Assembly (NCBI RefSeq): GCF_007990755.1
Contig: NZ_BJXA01000014.1
Coordinates: 1-64,000, forward strand
DNA: 64,000 nt
Reading direction: 5' to 3'
From: Nocardia ninae NBRC 108245
GTDB lineage: Bacteria; Actinomycetota; Actinomycetes; Mycobacteriales; Mycobacteriaceae
The notes beneath the pieces were generated by a model, which did not search any database, was not told the DNA's origin, and saw only the letters and a program-made list of their open reading frames with translations. Position numbers and translations under genes: made by a program. Position 1 is the stretch's first letter. Each line of letters starts with the position of its first letter. Of the stretch, positions 16,492-26,354 are shown piece by piece.

Positions 16492-16587
16492 GAAGGATCT
16501 CCTAGCGATAGCTGGGTGCGTGCTGATTAGCCGTAGACAGCACTCGCGGGATGCCCTGCATGCCCCCGCCTCCACTGGCGCTTTCTG

Positions 16588-16603
16588 CCTACCGTGCGGT
16601 AGG
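16588..16603. promoter_or_regulatory. Palindromic TetR operator
   Basis: CCTACCG-TG-CGGTAGG is a dyad with perfect 7-bp arms in the 197-bp gap between mmpL copy 2 and the divergent TetR gene. TAGACTA just downstream adds symmetry. Location and form fit an autoregulatory TetR site. Confidence 0.7.
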
Positions 16604-16688
16604 TAGACTATCGAGGTCTAAGCGGAGGCACAACCTCAATTTCGCGGGCATCGTTAGCTCGGCGCACGAATGGTGAGAGGATCACTTG

Positions 16689-17282
16689 ATGGCCGCTCGT
16701 TCCGTCCCCGCCACCGTTGCCGCTGGTCGGGGCACTAAATCCGCGATACGCGACGCCGCGGTGAAGCTGTTCGGTGACAAAGGATTCGAGCAGACCAGCC
16801 TGCGCGAGGTCGCCGATGCGGTGGGAATCACAAAGGCGTCGCTCTACTATCACTACGCCTCGAAGCTCGATCTGCTGCACGCGATCATCGATCCGATCAT
16901 CGATCATCTGCGTTCGGTGGTCGTCGATCTGGACCGGACGCCGCGCGACGCGGACGGCATTCGCTACGTGCTGCGCAGCTACCTGCGCGGCATGGTGCAC
17001 CACCGCGACGCGGGGGCGCTGGTGCTGCGCGACACCGTGACGATCGTCAACGCGGTGGCCGACCGACATCCCGATCTCGTCGACGACGACCAGACCTTGC
17101 GCGAATGGCTGGCCGGCCCGGACGCCACCGATGAAGCGAAGCTGCGCGCCAGCGCCGCGCTCGCGATGCTCGGCGTCGCGCTGATGTCGAAGGAGTTCGC
17201 ACCCGGCGCCGACGACGCGCTGGTGGAAGCCACGCTGCTCGATGCGGCGACCTGCGTGCTGACACCGCTGCGTAGCGCGTAG
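16689..17282 (+). CDS. TetR-family transcriptional regulator
   Basis: A 197-aa regulator. The N-terminal HTH (residues ~15-62) has the canonical IRDAAVKLFGDKGFEQTSLREVADAVGI and KASLYYHYASK segments. The C-terminal part (~70-195) is a helical ligand-binding domain. It is divergent from the mmpL genes with a palindrome between them, so it most likely represses lipid export until a ligand binds. GAGAGG lies upstream of the ATG at 16689. Confidence 0.9.
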   Translation: MAARSVPATVAAGRGTKSAIRDAAVKLFGDKGFEQTSLREVADAVGITKASLYYHYASKLDLLHAIIDPIIDHLRSVVVDLDRTPRDADGIRYVLRSYLRGMVHHRDAGALVLRDTVTIVNAVADRHPDLVDDDQTLREWLAGPDATDEAKLRASAALAMLGVALMSKEFAPGADDALVEATLLDAATCVLTPLRSA

Positions 17283-17325
17283 ATTGCAGCTACTCGTCGG
17301 ACCACCGCAAACGCCAGGAGACGCT

Positions 17326-17835
17326 GTGCACATCACCGCGAAGGTCGACTACGCGGTGCGGACGCTGCTCGAAATCGCCCGCGCACCGCGGTTGAATCAG
17401 GTCCCGAGCGGCCCGGTTGTGCAGGCGGCGCCGGTCGTCAAGGCCGACGCCATCGCGACCGCTCAGCGCATCCCGCCGAAGGTGCTCGAGACCGTGCTCG
17501 GCGATCTGCGCCGCGCCGAGCTGGTGATCAGCAGGCGTGGCCCCGACGGTGGTTACTGGCTGGCCCGCCCGGCGTCGGAGATCTCCATCGCCGATGTGAT
17601 CAGGGCGATCGAGGGCCCGCTCGCCTCGGTGCGCGGCGAGCGCCCCGAGGACGTGACGTATTCGGGTGCGGCCGAATCGTTGCAACGGGTCTGGATCGCC
17701 TTGCGGGTGAATATCCGTGCGGTACTGGAGAACGTGTCGATCGATGAGGTCGCCGACAATCGGCTGCCCGAGTTCGTCGATGCGCTCACTAACGACCCGG
17801 GTGCGTGGGCGCGCAGAGAGCATCCGCTGAATTAG
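17326..17835 (+). CDS. Rrf2-family regulator without cluster cysteines
   Basis: A 169-aa Rrf2 protein: HITAKVDYAVRTLLEIAR is the family N-terminus, RIPPKVLETVLGDLRRAELVISRRGPDGGYWLARP is the winged helix, and SIADVIRAIEGPLASVRG follows. Rrf2 proteins usually bind an Fe-S cluster via three cysteines, but this protein has no cysteine at all, so it must sense something else or nothing. The segment between the first helix and the winged helix (VPSGPVVQAAPVVKADAI) is longer than usual. The GTG at 17326 has CAGGAG upstream. It follows the TetR gene by 43 bp and precedes the ABC exporter genes. Confidence 0.87.
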   Translation: MHITAKVDYAVRTLLEIARAPRLNQVPSGPVVQAAPVVKADAIATAQRIPPKVLETVLGDLRRAELVISRRGPDGGYWLARPASEISIADVIRAIEGPLASVRGERPEDVTYSGAAESLQRVWIALRVNIRAVLENVSIDEVADNRLPEFVDALTNDPGAWARREHPLN

Positions 17836-17950
17836 GTTCAACCGCCAGGGCTGCGCGATTGGTGGGTATGCGCCTCGACTGGAGGGTATTGATGCTGGTC
17901 AGAAATGTTTACGACGACCGTCACCGGTTGCCGGTAGCCTGCGATCCATC

Positions 17951-19684
17951 ATGCTGATTCGACTACTGCGCACCTATCTGCACCCCTACCGCGCCCAGCT
18001 GGCCGGGGTCGTTGTGCTGCAGTTGATCTCGGTGATCGCCATGTTGTATCTGCCGAGTCTCAACGCCGACCTCATCGACAACGGCGTCACCAAGGGCGAT
18101 ATCGGATACATCTGGAGCACCGGCCTGTGGATGCTCGCGGTCACCGGCGTGCAGATCGTCGCCTCGGGCTGCTCGGTGTACCTCGGAGCGCAGGCGGCCA
18201 TGGGCGCGGGCCGCGATATGCGCGGCGCACTGCTGCACCGGGTCGGCACGTTCTCCGCTCGCGAGGTCGGCATGTTCGGCGCACCCTCGCTGATCACCCG
18301 CAACACCAACGACATTCAGCAGGTGCAGCTGCTCATCGCGATGTCGGCGACCATCCTGGTGATGGCGCCGATCATGTGCGTCGGCGGCATCGTCATGGCG
18401 TTGCGCGAAGACCTCGGCCTGTCCTGGTTGCTGTTGATCGCGGTGCCCGCGCTCGGCCTGTCGATGGCTTTCATCATCAGCAAGATGGTGCCCGGCTTCC
18501 GGGACATGCAGACCAGGATCGACGAGGTGAACCGGGTGCTGCGCGAGCAGATCACCGGTATCCGCGTCGTGCGGGCCTTCGTCCGGGAACGCCAGGAGAC
18601 CTGGCGCTTCGGCGTCGCTAATACGGAGCTGACCGATACCGCGCTGCGCGTCGGCAGGCTGATGGCGCTGATGTTCCCGCTGGTCATGCTGATCAGCAAT
18701 GTCACCGCCGTCGCGGTGATCTGGTTCGGCGGGCACGCCGTCGACGCGGGCACCATGCAGATCGGCTCGCTCACCGCGTTGCTCTCCTACATCATGCAGA
18801 TCTTGATGGCGGTGATGATGGCCTCGTTCCTGGCCATGATGGCGCCGCGCGCCGCGGTCTCCGCCGACCGGATCGGCGAGGTGCTCGAGACCGAGTCCTC
18901 GGTCGTCCCGCCGCCGCTGCCGCAACCGTTCCAGGGTGACCCCGCCGACGTCGACTTCCAGTTCGCCGAGTTCGCGTTCCCCGGCGCCGAGAAGCCGGTG
19001 CTGAAAGCCATTCGGTTCCGGGTGAAACCGGGCACCACCACCGCGATCGTCGGTGCCACCGGTTCGGGCAAGACCACGCTGCTCAACCTCATTCCGCGGC
19101 TGATGGACGTCACCGACGGTGCGGTCTACCTCGGCGGCACCGACGTCCGGCACATCGACCTCGAACTGCTGCGCGCGCAGATCGGGTTGATTCCGCAGAA
19201 GGCTTATCTGTTCTCCGGGACGGTGGCCAGCAACCTGCGCTACGGCAATCCGGACGCCACCGACGCGGACCTGTGGCGCTGCCTGGAGATCGCGCAGGCC
19301 GCCGACTTCGTGCGAGACATGCCGCAGGGCTTGGACACTCCGGTCGCGCAGGGTGGCACGACGGTCTCGGGTGGTCAGCGCCAGCGGCTCGCCATCGCGC
19401 GCGCACTGGTCAAGAAACCCCGGGTCTATCTGTTCGACGACTCCTTCTCCGCGCTCGACGTGGCGACCGACGCCCGATTGCGGGACGCACTGCGGCCGGA
19501 AACCAGGGATTGCGCGGTCATCATTGTGGCGCAACGGATTACCACGATTCGCGACGCGGATCAGATCGTGGTGCTCGAGGACGGCGAGATGGCCGGGGTC
19601 GGTACGCACGAGCAACTGATGCGCGACTGTAAGGAATACCAAGAGATCGTGTCGTCCCAGCTGAGCGCGGAAGAGGTGCGATGA
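17951..19684 (+). CDS. ABC exporter half-transporter, subunit A (degenerate Walker B)
   Basis: A 577-aa type IV ABC exporter subunit: six-helix membrane domain (~1-310) then a nucleotide-binding domain. Walker A is GATGSGKTT, the signature VSGGQRQR is canonical, but Walker B reads VYLFDDSFSALD with Asp instead of the catalytic Glu. Together with the next gene (4-bp ATGA overlap at 19681) this gives one full and one degenerate ATP site, as in heterodimeric exporters such as TmrAB and BmrCD. Substrate unknown; drugs, lipids or peptides are possible. Confidence 0.9.
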   Translation: MLIRLLRTYLHPYRAQLAGVVVLQLISVIAMLYLPSLNADLIDNGVTKGDIGYIWSTGLWMLAVTGVQIVASGCSVYLGAQAAMGAGRDMRGALLHRVGTFSAREVGMFGAPSLITRNTNDIQQVQLLIAMSATILVMAPIMCVGGIVMALREDLGLSWLLLIAVPALGLSMAFIISKMVPGFRDMQTRIDEVNRVLREQITGIRVVRAFVRERQETWRFGVANTELTDTALRVGRLMALMFPLVMLISNVTAVAVIWFGGHAVDAGTMQIGSLTALLSYIMQILMAVMMASFLAMMAPRAAVSADRIGEVLETESSVVPPPLPQPFQGDPADVDFQFAEFAFPGAEKPVLKAIRFRVKPGTTTAIVGATGSGKTTLLNLIPRLMDVTDGAVYLGGTDVRHIDLELLRAQIGLIPQKAYLFSGTVASNLRYGNPDATDADLWRCLEIAQAADFVRDMPQGLDTPVAQGGTTVSGGQRQRLAIARALVKKPRVYLFDDSFSALDVATDARLRDALRPETRDCAVIIVAQRITTIRDADQIVVLEDGEMAGVGTHEQLMRDCKEYQEIVSSQLSAEEVR

Positions 19685-21600
19685 GGCCAGGAATGCCGGC
19701 CCCCGGTGCGCCGGACGCCAAGCCGAAGTCGTTCGTACCGTCGCTGAAGCGACTGCTGCGCAGGCTCGCGCCGGAACGCATGTTCGTCTGGCTCGTCGTG
19801 GCGCTCGCCATCGTCTCGGTGGTGCTGAACACGCTCGGTCCGTACCTGCTCGGTAAGGCGACCAACATCGTCTTCGACGGTGTGGTCGGCAAGCAGCTGG
19901 ATGTGCCTGCGGGGACCACCAAGGAGCAGGCGGTCGAGTACCTGCGGGCCAAGGGCGACAACACCTTTGCCGACATGCTCAGCGCCATGCACGTGGTGCC
20001 CGGGGTCGGCGTCGACTTCGACGCGGTCGGCCGGGTGCTGCTGCTGGTGCTCGCCCTCTACCTCGGCGCGTCGGTGTTCGGCTGGTTGCAGGCCTACCTG
20101 CTCAACCTGGTGATCAACCGGACGGTCAAGCGGCTGCGCAGCGACATCGAGGACAAGATCCATCGACTTCCGTTGCGCTACTTCGATTCTCAACCGCGCG
20201 GCGACGTGCTGAGCCGGGTCACCAACGATGTCGACAACGTCGCGCAGAGCCTGCAGCAGACGATGAGCCAGTTGATCGTCTCGGTGTTCACGGTGCTCGG
20301 CATCCTGGTGATGATGTTCTGGATCTCGCCGCTGCTGGCGCTGATCGCCCTGCTCACCGTGCCCGCCGCCGTGTACGTCACCGCGCTGATCGCCAAGCGC
20401 TCCAAGCCGCACTTCGTGGCCCAGTGGAAGAACACCGGCCTGGTGAACGCGCAGGTCGAGGAGGCCTACACCGGGCACGAGATCGTCACCGCGTTCGGCC
20501 GTAACCGCGAGGTCGGCGCGGAGTTCGACAAGCGCAACGAGGAGCTCTACCAGTCGAGTTTCAAGGCGCAGTTCATCTCCGGGCTGATCATGCCCGCGAT
20601 CATGTTCCTCGGGAACGTGAACTTCGTGCTGGTGGCGCTGGTCGGCGGCCTGCGGGTCGCGACGGGCCAGCTCTCGCTCGGCGACGTGCAGGCCTTCATC
20701 CAGTACTCGCGTCAGTTCAGCCAGCCGCTCACCCAGATCGGCGCGATGGCCAACCTGCTGCAGTCCGGCGTCGCCTCGGCCGAGCGGATCTTCGAGATCC
20801 TCGACGCCGAGGAGCAGAGCCCCGACCCGGCGGTGGCCGACACCCGCCCGGTCGACCGCGGGCAGGTCGAGTTCGAAGGCATCTCGTTCCGCTACGAACC
20901 GGAGCAGCCGGTGATCGAACGGCTCTCGCTGCTCGCCGAACCCGGCCACGTGGTCGCCATCGTCGGCCCGACCGGCGCCGGCAAGACCACGCTGGTGAAT
21001 CTGCTGATGCGGTTCTACGAACTGGACTCCGGCGCGATCACCATCGACGGCGTCGACATCACCCGGATCAGCCGTGACCACCTGCGTTCCCGCATCGGCA
21101 TGGTGCTGCAGGACACCTGGCTGTTCAAGGGGACCATCCGGGAGAACATCGCCTACGGCAACCCGAACGCCAGTGACGAGGACATCCTCGAAGCCGCGCG
21201 GGCCGCGTACGTGGACCGTTTCGTGCACGCGCTGCCCGACGGCTACGACACCGTCATCGACGAGGAGGGCTCCGGCGTCAGCGCCGGCGAGAAGCAGCTG
21301 ATCACCATTGCCAGGGCGTTCCTGGCGAAACCGTCCATCCTGATCCTGGACGAGGCGACCAGTTCGGTGGACACCCGCACCGAACTGCTGGTGCAGCACG
21401 CGACCGCAGCCCTGCGCCGCGACCGCACCAGCTTCGTCATCGCGCACCGCCTGTCCACCATCCGCGACGCCGACCTGATCGTCGTCATGGAGGCGGGCCG
21501 CATCGTCGAGCACGGCACCCACGAACGCCTGCTGGCGGAACGCGGCGCCTACTACCGCCTCTACAACGCGCAGTTCGCGGCGGCAGCGGCCGAGGTGTAG
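19681..21600 (+). CDS. ABC exporter half-transporter, subunit B (degenerate signature)
   Basis: A 639-aa partner subunit. The membrane domain has an inserted loop of roughly 60 residues between the first two helices (VVGKQLDVPAGTTKEQAVEYL onward). The nucleotide-binding domain has Walker A GPTGAGKTT, an altered signature VSAGEKQL, and a normal Walker B LILDEATSSVD. Its catalytic Glu combined with subunit A's intact signature forms the active site; the other site is impaired. Translation is coupled to subunit A. Confidence 0.9.
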   Translation: MRPGMPAPGAPDAKPKSFVPSLKRLLRRLAPERMFVWLVVALAIVSVVLNTLGPYLLGKATNIVFDGVVGKQLDVPAGTTKEQAVEYLRAKGDNTFADMLSAMHVVPGVGVDFDAVGRVLLLVLALYLGASVFGWLQAYLLNLVINRTVKRLRSDIEDKIHRLPLRYFDSQPRGDVLSRVTNDVDNVAQSLQQTMSQLIVSVFTVLGILVMMFWISPLLALIALLTVPAAVYVTALIAKRSKPHFVAQWKNTGLVNAQVEEAYTGHEIVTAFGRNREVGAEFDKRNEELYQSSFKAQFISGLIMPAIMFLGNVNFVLVALVGGLRVATGQLSLGDVQAFIQYSRQFSQPLTQIGAMANLLQSGVASAERIFEILDAEEQSPDPAVADTRPVDRGQVEFEGISFRYEPEQPVIERLSLLAEPGHVVAIVGPTGAGKTTLVNLLMRFYELDSGAITIDGVDITRISRDHLRSRIGMVLQDTWLFKGTIRENIAYGNPNASDEDILEAARAAYVDRFVHALPDGYDTVIDEEGSGVSAGEKQLITIARAFLAKPSILILDEATSSVDTRTELLVQHATAALRRDRTSFVIAHRLSTIRDADLIVVMEAGRIVEHGTHERLLAERGAYYRLYNAQFAAAAAEV

Positions 21601-21653
21601 GTCGATCGAGAACGCCCGGCTCGCGGAGTTGTCGCCCAGGTCGAGAACGCTAG

Positions 21654-22958
<1,305 letters not shown>

Positions 22959-23009
22959 ACCGGTGGCCCCGGACTCCACGGCGTGCAGTCCGGTGGCCGC
23001 CAACGTCTT

Positions 23010-23789
23010 TCAGCTCTGTAGTGCGGGTATTTTGCGGGGTGCGTAGGTCGGCTCGTTCTTCTTGAGCCAGGCGATCACCCGATAGGTGATCGGCAGCACC
23101 AGGATCTCCGCGAGCGTCTTCCACAGGAAGCCGACGATCACGTAGTTCACGAACTGGCTCCACGAGTCGATGCCGATGGCGGTGGCCGCGATCGAACAGA
23201 AGATCAGCGTGTCACCGAACTCGCCGACCACAGTGGAGCCGATCAGTCGCGCCCACAGGTGCTTTTCCTTGGTGCGTTCCTTGATCAGTACCAGCGTCGC
23301 GGAGTTCAGCATCTCGCCGACGAAGTAGCCGGCCAGACCGGCGGCCACCAGCTGTGGCGTGCTGCCGATGACGGAGCGGAACGCGTCCTGATTCTCGTAG
23401 AACCCCGCGGCCGGCAACTCGATCGCGATCTTGAAGCACACCACCGTCAGCAGCAGGACGGCGAAGCCGTAGTAGATGGCCCGGCGCGCGGATCGGAAGC
23501 CGTAGATCTCGCTCAGCACGTCGCCGAGGATGTAGGCGAGGGGGAAGAGGAAGAAGGCGCCGTCGGTGCTGATCGGCAGCAGCTCCACCGGTCCGATCTT
23601 GACCGACTGATCGGTGAAGAACTGCACGCCCTTGGTCGCGCAGATATTGGAGATGATCAGCGTCGCCGTGAACAACGCCACGATCGGTGTGTAGTACCCC
23701 CGCGCCACCTGGGCGAATGCCGCATGTGTCGGCGCGGGGTGCCCAGGTTCCGGGGCTTCGGGTTTATTCGGCTCACTCACCCGCATCAT
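23010..23789 (-). CDS. Queuosine precursor transporter (QPTR/YhhQ family)
   Basis: A ~259-aa integral membrane protein of the VUT/QPTR family (DUF165): about six helices starting with YYTPIVALFTATLIISNICATKG, then PLAYILGDVLSEIYGFR and the conserved GYFVGEMLNSATLVLIKER and EFGDTLIFCSIA segments. The family imports queuine or preQ1/preQ0. It converges with tgt, which fits salvage of the precursor for tRNA modification. Adjacent ATGs at 23789 and 23786 make the start slightly uncertain. Confidence 0.9.
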   Translation of the reverse strand: MMRVSEPNKPEAPEPGHPAPTHAAFAQVARGYYTPIVALFTATLIISNICATKGVQFFTDQSVKIGPVELLPISTDGAFFLFPLAYILGDVLSEIYGFRSARRAIYYGFAVLLLTVVCFKIAIELPAAGFYENQDAFRSVIGSTPQLVAAGLAGYFVGEMLNSATLVLIKERTKEKHLWARLIGSTVVGEFGDTLIFCSIAATAIGIDSWSQFVNYVIVGFLWKTLAEILVLPITYRVIAWLKKNEPTYAPRKIPALQS

Positions 23790-23818
23790 CCAACCAGGTT
23801 GTGGAATACCCTGTAGCA

Positions 23819-24352
23819 ATGACGAATCCCGGCGATTCCGACGAATGGTGGAAGCAGTACGGCGGCCAAGGCGTATCGCCGGAATCCGGTGCTCCAAGCT
23901 CTGTTCCGCAACACCCGAACGCTGACCAGCCCTCGGGGTACCCGTCGACGCCGCAATACCCGCAACAGCCCGCCCAGCCCATGACGCCCCCGCCGCAACA
24001 GCAGTACCCGGGCTACCAGCAGCAACCGTACGGCCAACCGCAGCAGCCCTACGGTCAACAGCCGAACTACGGTTACCAGCCCGCCTACCAGCCCTACGGT
24101 ATGCCGCCGCAGCAGGGCACCAACGGCATGGCGATCGGCGCGCTGATCTCCTCGCTGGCCGGGTTCGTCACCTGTGGCCTCGGCTCGATCATCGGCATCA
24201 TTCTCGGCGCCATCGCCTTGAACCAGGTCAAGCAGTCCGGGCAGGAAGGCCGCGGTATGGCGCTCGCGGGCGTCTGGATCGGCGTCGGCTCCGTCGTGCT
24301 CGGCATCCTGTGGTTCGTCGTCGCGTTCGTAGCCGGATTCAGCGGCATGTAG
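23819..24352 (+). CDS. DUF4190-type membrane protein with Pro/Gln/Tyr-rich N-terminus
   Basis: A 177-aa protein. Residues 1-100 are low-complexity (repeated QQPYGQ-like units), followed by two membrane helices (MAIGALISSLAGFVTCGLGSIIGIILGAIAL and a second near the C-terminus) around the loop LNQVKQSGQEGRGMALAGVWIG, the DUF4190 signature. The role is unknown; similar proteins are common in actinobacteria. It is divergent from the transporter gene with a very short shared promoter region. Confidence 0.8.
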   Translation: MTNPGDSDEWWKQYGGQGVSPESGAPSSVPQHPNADQPSGYPSTPQYPQQPAQPMTPPPQQQYPGYQQQPYGQPQQPYGQQPNYGYQPAYQPYGMPPQQGTNGMAIGALISSLAGFVTCGLGSIIGIILGAIALNQVKQSGQEGRGMALAGVWIGVGSVVLGILWFVVAFVAGFSGM

Positions 24353-24366
24353 CCGGTATGAACGAA

Positions 24367-24396
24367 CAGGGGGCACCCGATCTCGGATGCCCCCTG
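24367..24396 (+). terminator. Terminator of DUF4190 gene
   Basis: CAGGGGGCA pairs with TGCCCCCTG (9 bp) around a 12-nt loop that itself contains CCGA/TCGG. Confidence 0.75.
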
Positions 24397-24472
24397 GTTG
24401 CGCAGCGGTTGACCACGTTAGTTCGGATTCGCGCCGAACAGTGGCGACGGTCCTACTGGCACAGCTTGCTAG

Positions 24473-24850
24473 CTACACGCATTTGAACATGGGATTTCCG
24501 ATGATTTGCCGGATCTCCAACTCGCCGGGGCACACCCCTCCATTTGCGCTGATCCATGCCGCTGAAGCAGCGAGTGCACCTGCTACCGCAGGGCATGCTA
24601 GCCCTACGGTAGCCCCGCAGATGGTTGCGCCGAGAGCCGCGGCACCACCCGCAGCGACCATCTGCTGCTCTGCTGGTGTCAGGTAAAGGTAGCTACCCAC
24701 TCCCGCGCCGACGCGCCACTGCGGGGCTTTCTGGTTGATCCCCGCGCTGTTCGGCGCAGCAGTAGCCAGGGCGGGTGATAGCGCGGCGCCCGCACCCGCC
24801 ATCGCTGCGAGCAAGATTCCAGCGGCTGCGATCTGCTTACGGATTTTCAT
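24473..24850 (-). CDS. Small secreted Ala/Gly-rich protein
   Basis: A 125-aa precursor with a clear signal peptide (MKIRKQ, hydrophobic Ala stretch, cleavage near ATAAP). The mature ~92 residues include a long small-residue helix (MVAAGGAAALGATICGATVGLACPAV) and four cysteines. Its hydrophobic Gly/Ala composition resembles membrane-active secreted peptides, but no immunity or processing genes are adjacent. I cannot assign a family. Confidence 0.65.
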   Translation of the reverse strand: MKIRKQIAAAGILLAAMAGAGAALSPALATAAPNSAGINQKAPQWRVGAGVGSYLYLTPAEQQMVAAGGAAALGATICGATVGLACPAVAGALAASAAWISANGGVCPGELEIRQIIGNPMFKCV

Positions 24851-25521
24851 CTTGTTCCAATCATGAGTTGTGTATTGCGGCTAACTACACCGGAGTGCAG
24901 TTCCTGGTTTGGTGAGTGGCAGCTCCCCATACCGAGGTTTCTGAGCCCGGGCTATGGCGGGCAGGATCCGACACCGAGCATCGAACGTGTCGGTGATGCG
25001 TGGCGTGTCAACGATGCTGTGACGGCGGATAGTTGGCAGAGATGCTGCCACCGGTCTCGCTGATCAGGTCGAATTGGATTTCGGGCCGCGCACGCTCGGG
25101 ACAAGCGAGGCCGTGGCGGACGACTTGATCATCGGCGAACGCATTGTTGTCGTGAGCTGGTGCCGACTTCGCTGCGGCAGTGGATGAAAGCACCGTGACA
25201 GCAATGAACCAGGCAATGAGCCCCCCCGGGTGAGTAGATCGTACAAGCTTCGGGCGACGAGCATGATCTAACTTTCGCAAAACGCTACCTGGTCGATTCC
25301 CGAACAGCAAGCGATTCAACAGCTTTGAAGTCAAAATAGCGAAAAGCTATGAAGCTGGGCGACATCGAAGATCGACGTTGTTGATGCAGACCAGTAGAGC
25401 TCTATCTCAACGGTCGACGCCTGCGCGGCGGTCCCTGGCTATGTGCGGGAACCGGCCTGACGAAGTGCCGCGCCGGGGTGGCAGGCGGCGCGGCCAGCGG
25501 CCTGCTCACCGAGCGCACGAA
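24851..25521. other. Intergenic region without a firm gene
   Basis: About 670 bp of lower GC than its surroundings. Apart from the weak minus-strand frame listed at 25008-25334, no start with a ribosome site or steady third-position GC was seen. Confidence 0.5.
25008..25334 (-). CDS. Doubtful small exported ORF
   Basis: A 108-aa frame with an internal hydrophobic stretch (LIAWFIAVTVLSSTAAAKSAPA) that looks like a signal or anchor segment, followed by a polar tail with one cysteine. Codon bias is weak and no ribosome site is obvious. It may be a degenerated secreted-protein gene. Confidence 0.25.
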   Translation of the reverse strand: MTSKLLNRLLFGNRPGSVLRKLDHARRPKLVRSTHPGGLIAWFIAVTVLSSTAAAKSAPAHDNNAFADDQVVRHGLACPERARPEIQFDLISETGGSISANYPPSQHR

Positions 25522-25560
25522 ACGTCAGGGGCGCACCCGAATCGGGTGCGCCCCTGACGT
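25522..25560 (-). terminator. 39-nt near-perfect palindrome, terminator of RDD gene
   Basis: Two 19-base arms beginning ACGTCAGGGGCGCACCC are exact complements around a single central A. It lies 24 bp after the RDD stop codon, so it most likely terminates that leftward gene. Confidence 0.75.
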
Positions 25561-25584
25561 AGCTGTCGGTTCGTACGACGGAGT

Positions 25585-26307
25585 TCAGGCCTTGACGACC
25601 TGGGTTCCGCCGGCGAACTTGTCATGCCAGCCCTGCTTGTTCTGGTCCTGCTCGATGGTGACGGCGATGTAGATCGCCAGACCCAACGAAAGAAGCGAGC
25701 CGAGGCAGTAGACGATGTTGAAGGCAACGAACAGGTTGCGCTTGAGCGACGTCTGTACGTCGATCTTCGCCGCGCCACCTGGTGCAAGCACCTTGAGACC
25801 GAGGATCTTCTTGCCCAAGGTCGCGCCCTGGGATGTTTCCATCAGCACGTAGTAGGCCGTTACCAGGACGTAGGCAAGCGCGGTAGCGAGAATGGTGCCG
25901 GCGATGCCGCCGATGCTGAAGGCGATCAGCCAGTACACGATGCCCGCAGGGATGCCGCTGATGATGCCATCAATGACACGAGCACCGAACCGGGGCAGCA
26001 GTTCACCCGGCTGCCCGCCGTAGTTGTTGAAACCGCCCGGCTGCTGCGGGTACTGACCGTAGGCGTCCTGCGGCTGCTGCCCGTACTGCGGCGCCTGGCC
26101 GTACTGGGGCTGCTGCCCGTACTGCGGCGGCTGCTGACCGTACTGGGGCTGCTGGCCGTACTGCTGGCCGCCCTGGGGGAACTGTTGGCCGCCCTGCGGA
26201 TACTGCTGACCGCCTTGCGGAGGTTGCTGGCCGCCTTGCGGGTACGGCTGCCCATACGGCTGCCCGCCCTGCGGATATTGGTTGGGGTCGTACCCACCGC
26301 TTGTCAT
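25585..26307 (-). CDS. RDD-family membrane protein with Gln/Gly/Tyr-rich N-terminus
   Basis: A 240-aa protein. About the first 100 residues are imperfect repeats of the type PQGGQQ and QYGQQP. The RDD domain follows: LPRFGARVIDGIISG (Arg and Asp), two to three helices, LGKKILGLKVL, and a second helix pair with a final DKFAGGTQVV motif (Asp). RDD proteins may act in ion exchange or membrane organisation. An apparent upstream extension is only the antisense of gluQ; the ATG at 26307 has AGGA upstream. Confidence 0.85.
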   Translation of the reverse strand: MTSGGYDPNQYPQGGQPYGQPYPQGGQQPPQGGQQYPQGGQQFPQGGQQYGQQPQYGQQPPQYGQQPQYGQAPQYGQQPQDAYGQYPQQPGGFNNYGGQPGELLPRFGARVIDGIISGIPAGIVYWLIAFSIGGIAGTILATALAYVLVTAYYVLMETSQGATLGKKILGLKVLAPGGAAKIDVQTSLKRNLFVAFNIVYCLGSLLSLGLAIYIAVTIEQDQNKQGWHDKFAGGTQVVKA

Positions 26308-26354
26308 AGTTGTTTGTCCTCGTCGAGTGATCAGTAGTTGGACGAATGCGTACG

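Noticed and set aside
12626-16530. Very long frames antisense to the mmpL genes
   Set aside because: They are His/Arg/Gly/Asp-rich mirror frames typical of high-GC DNA, without ribosome sites or family motifs; the MMPL frames carry all conserved residues.
17963-21522. Long antisense frames over the ABC exporter genes
   Set aside because: Same high-GC mirror effect; sense frames contain full Walker and signature motifs.
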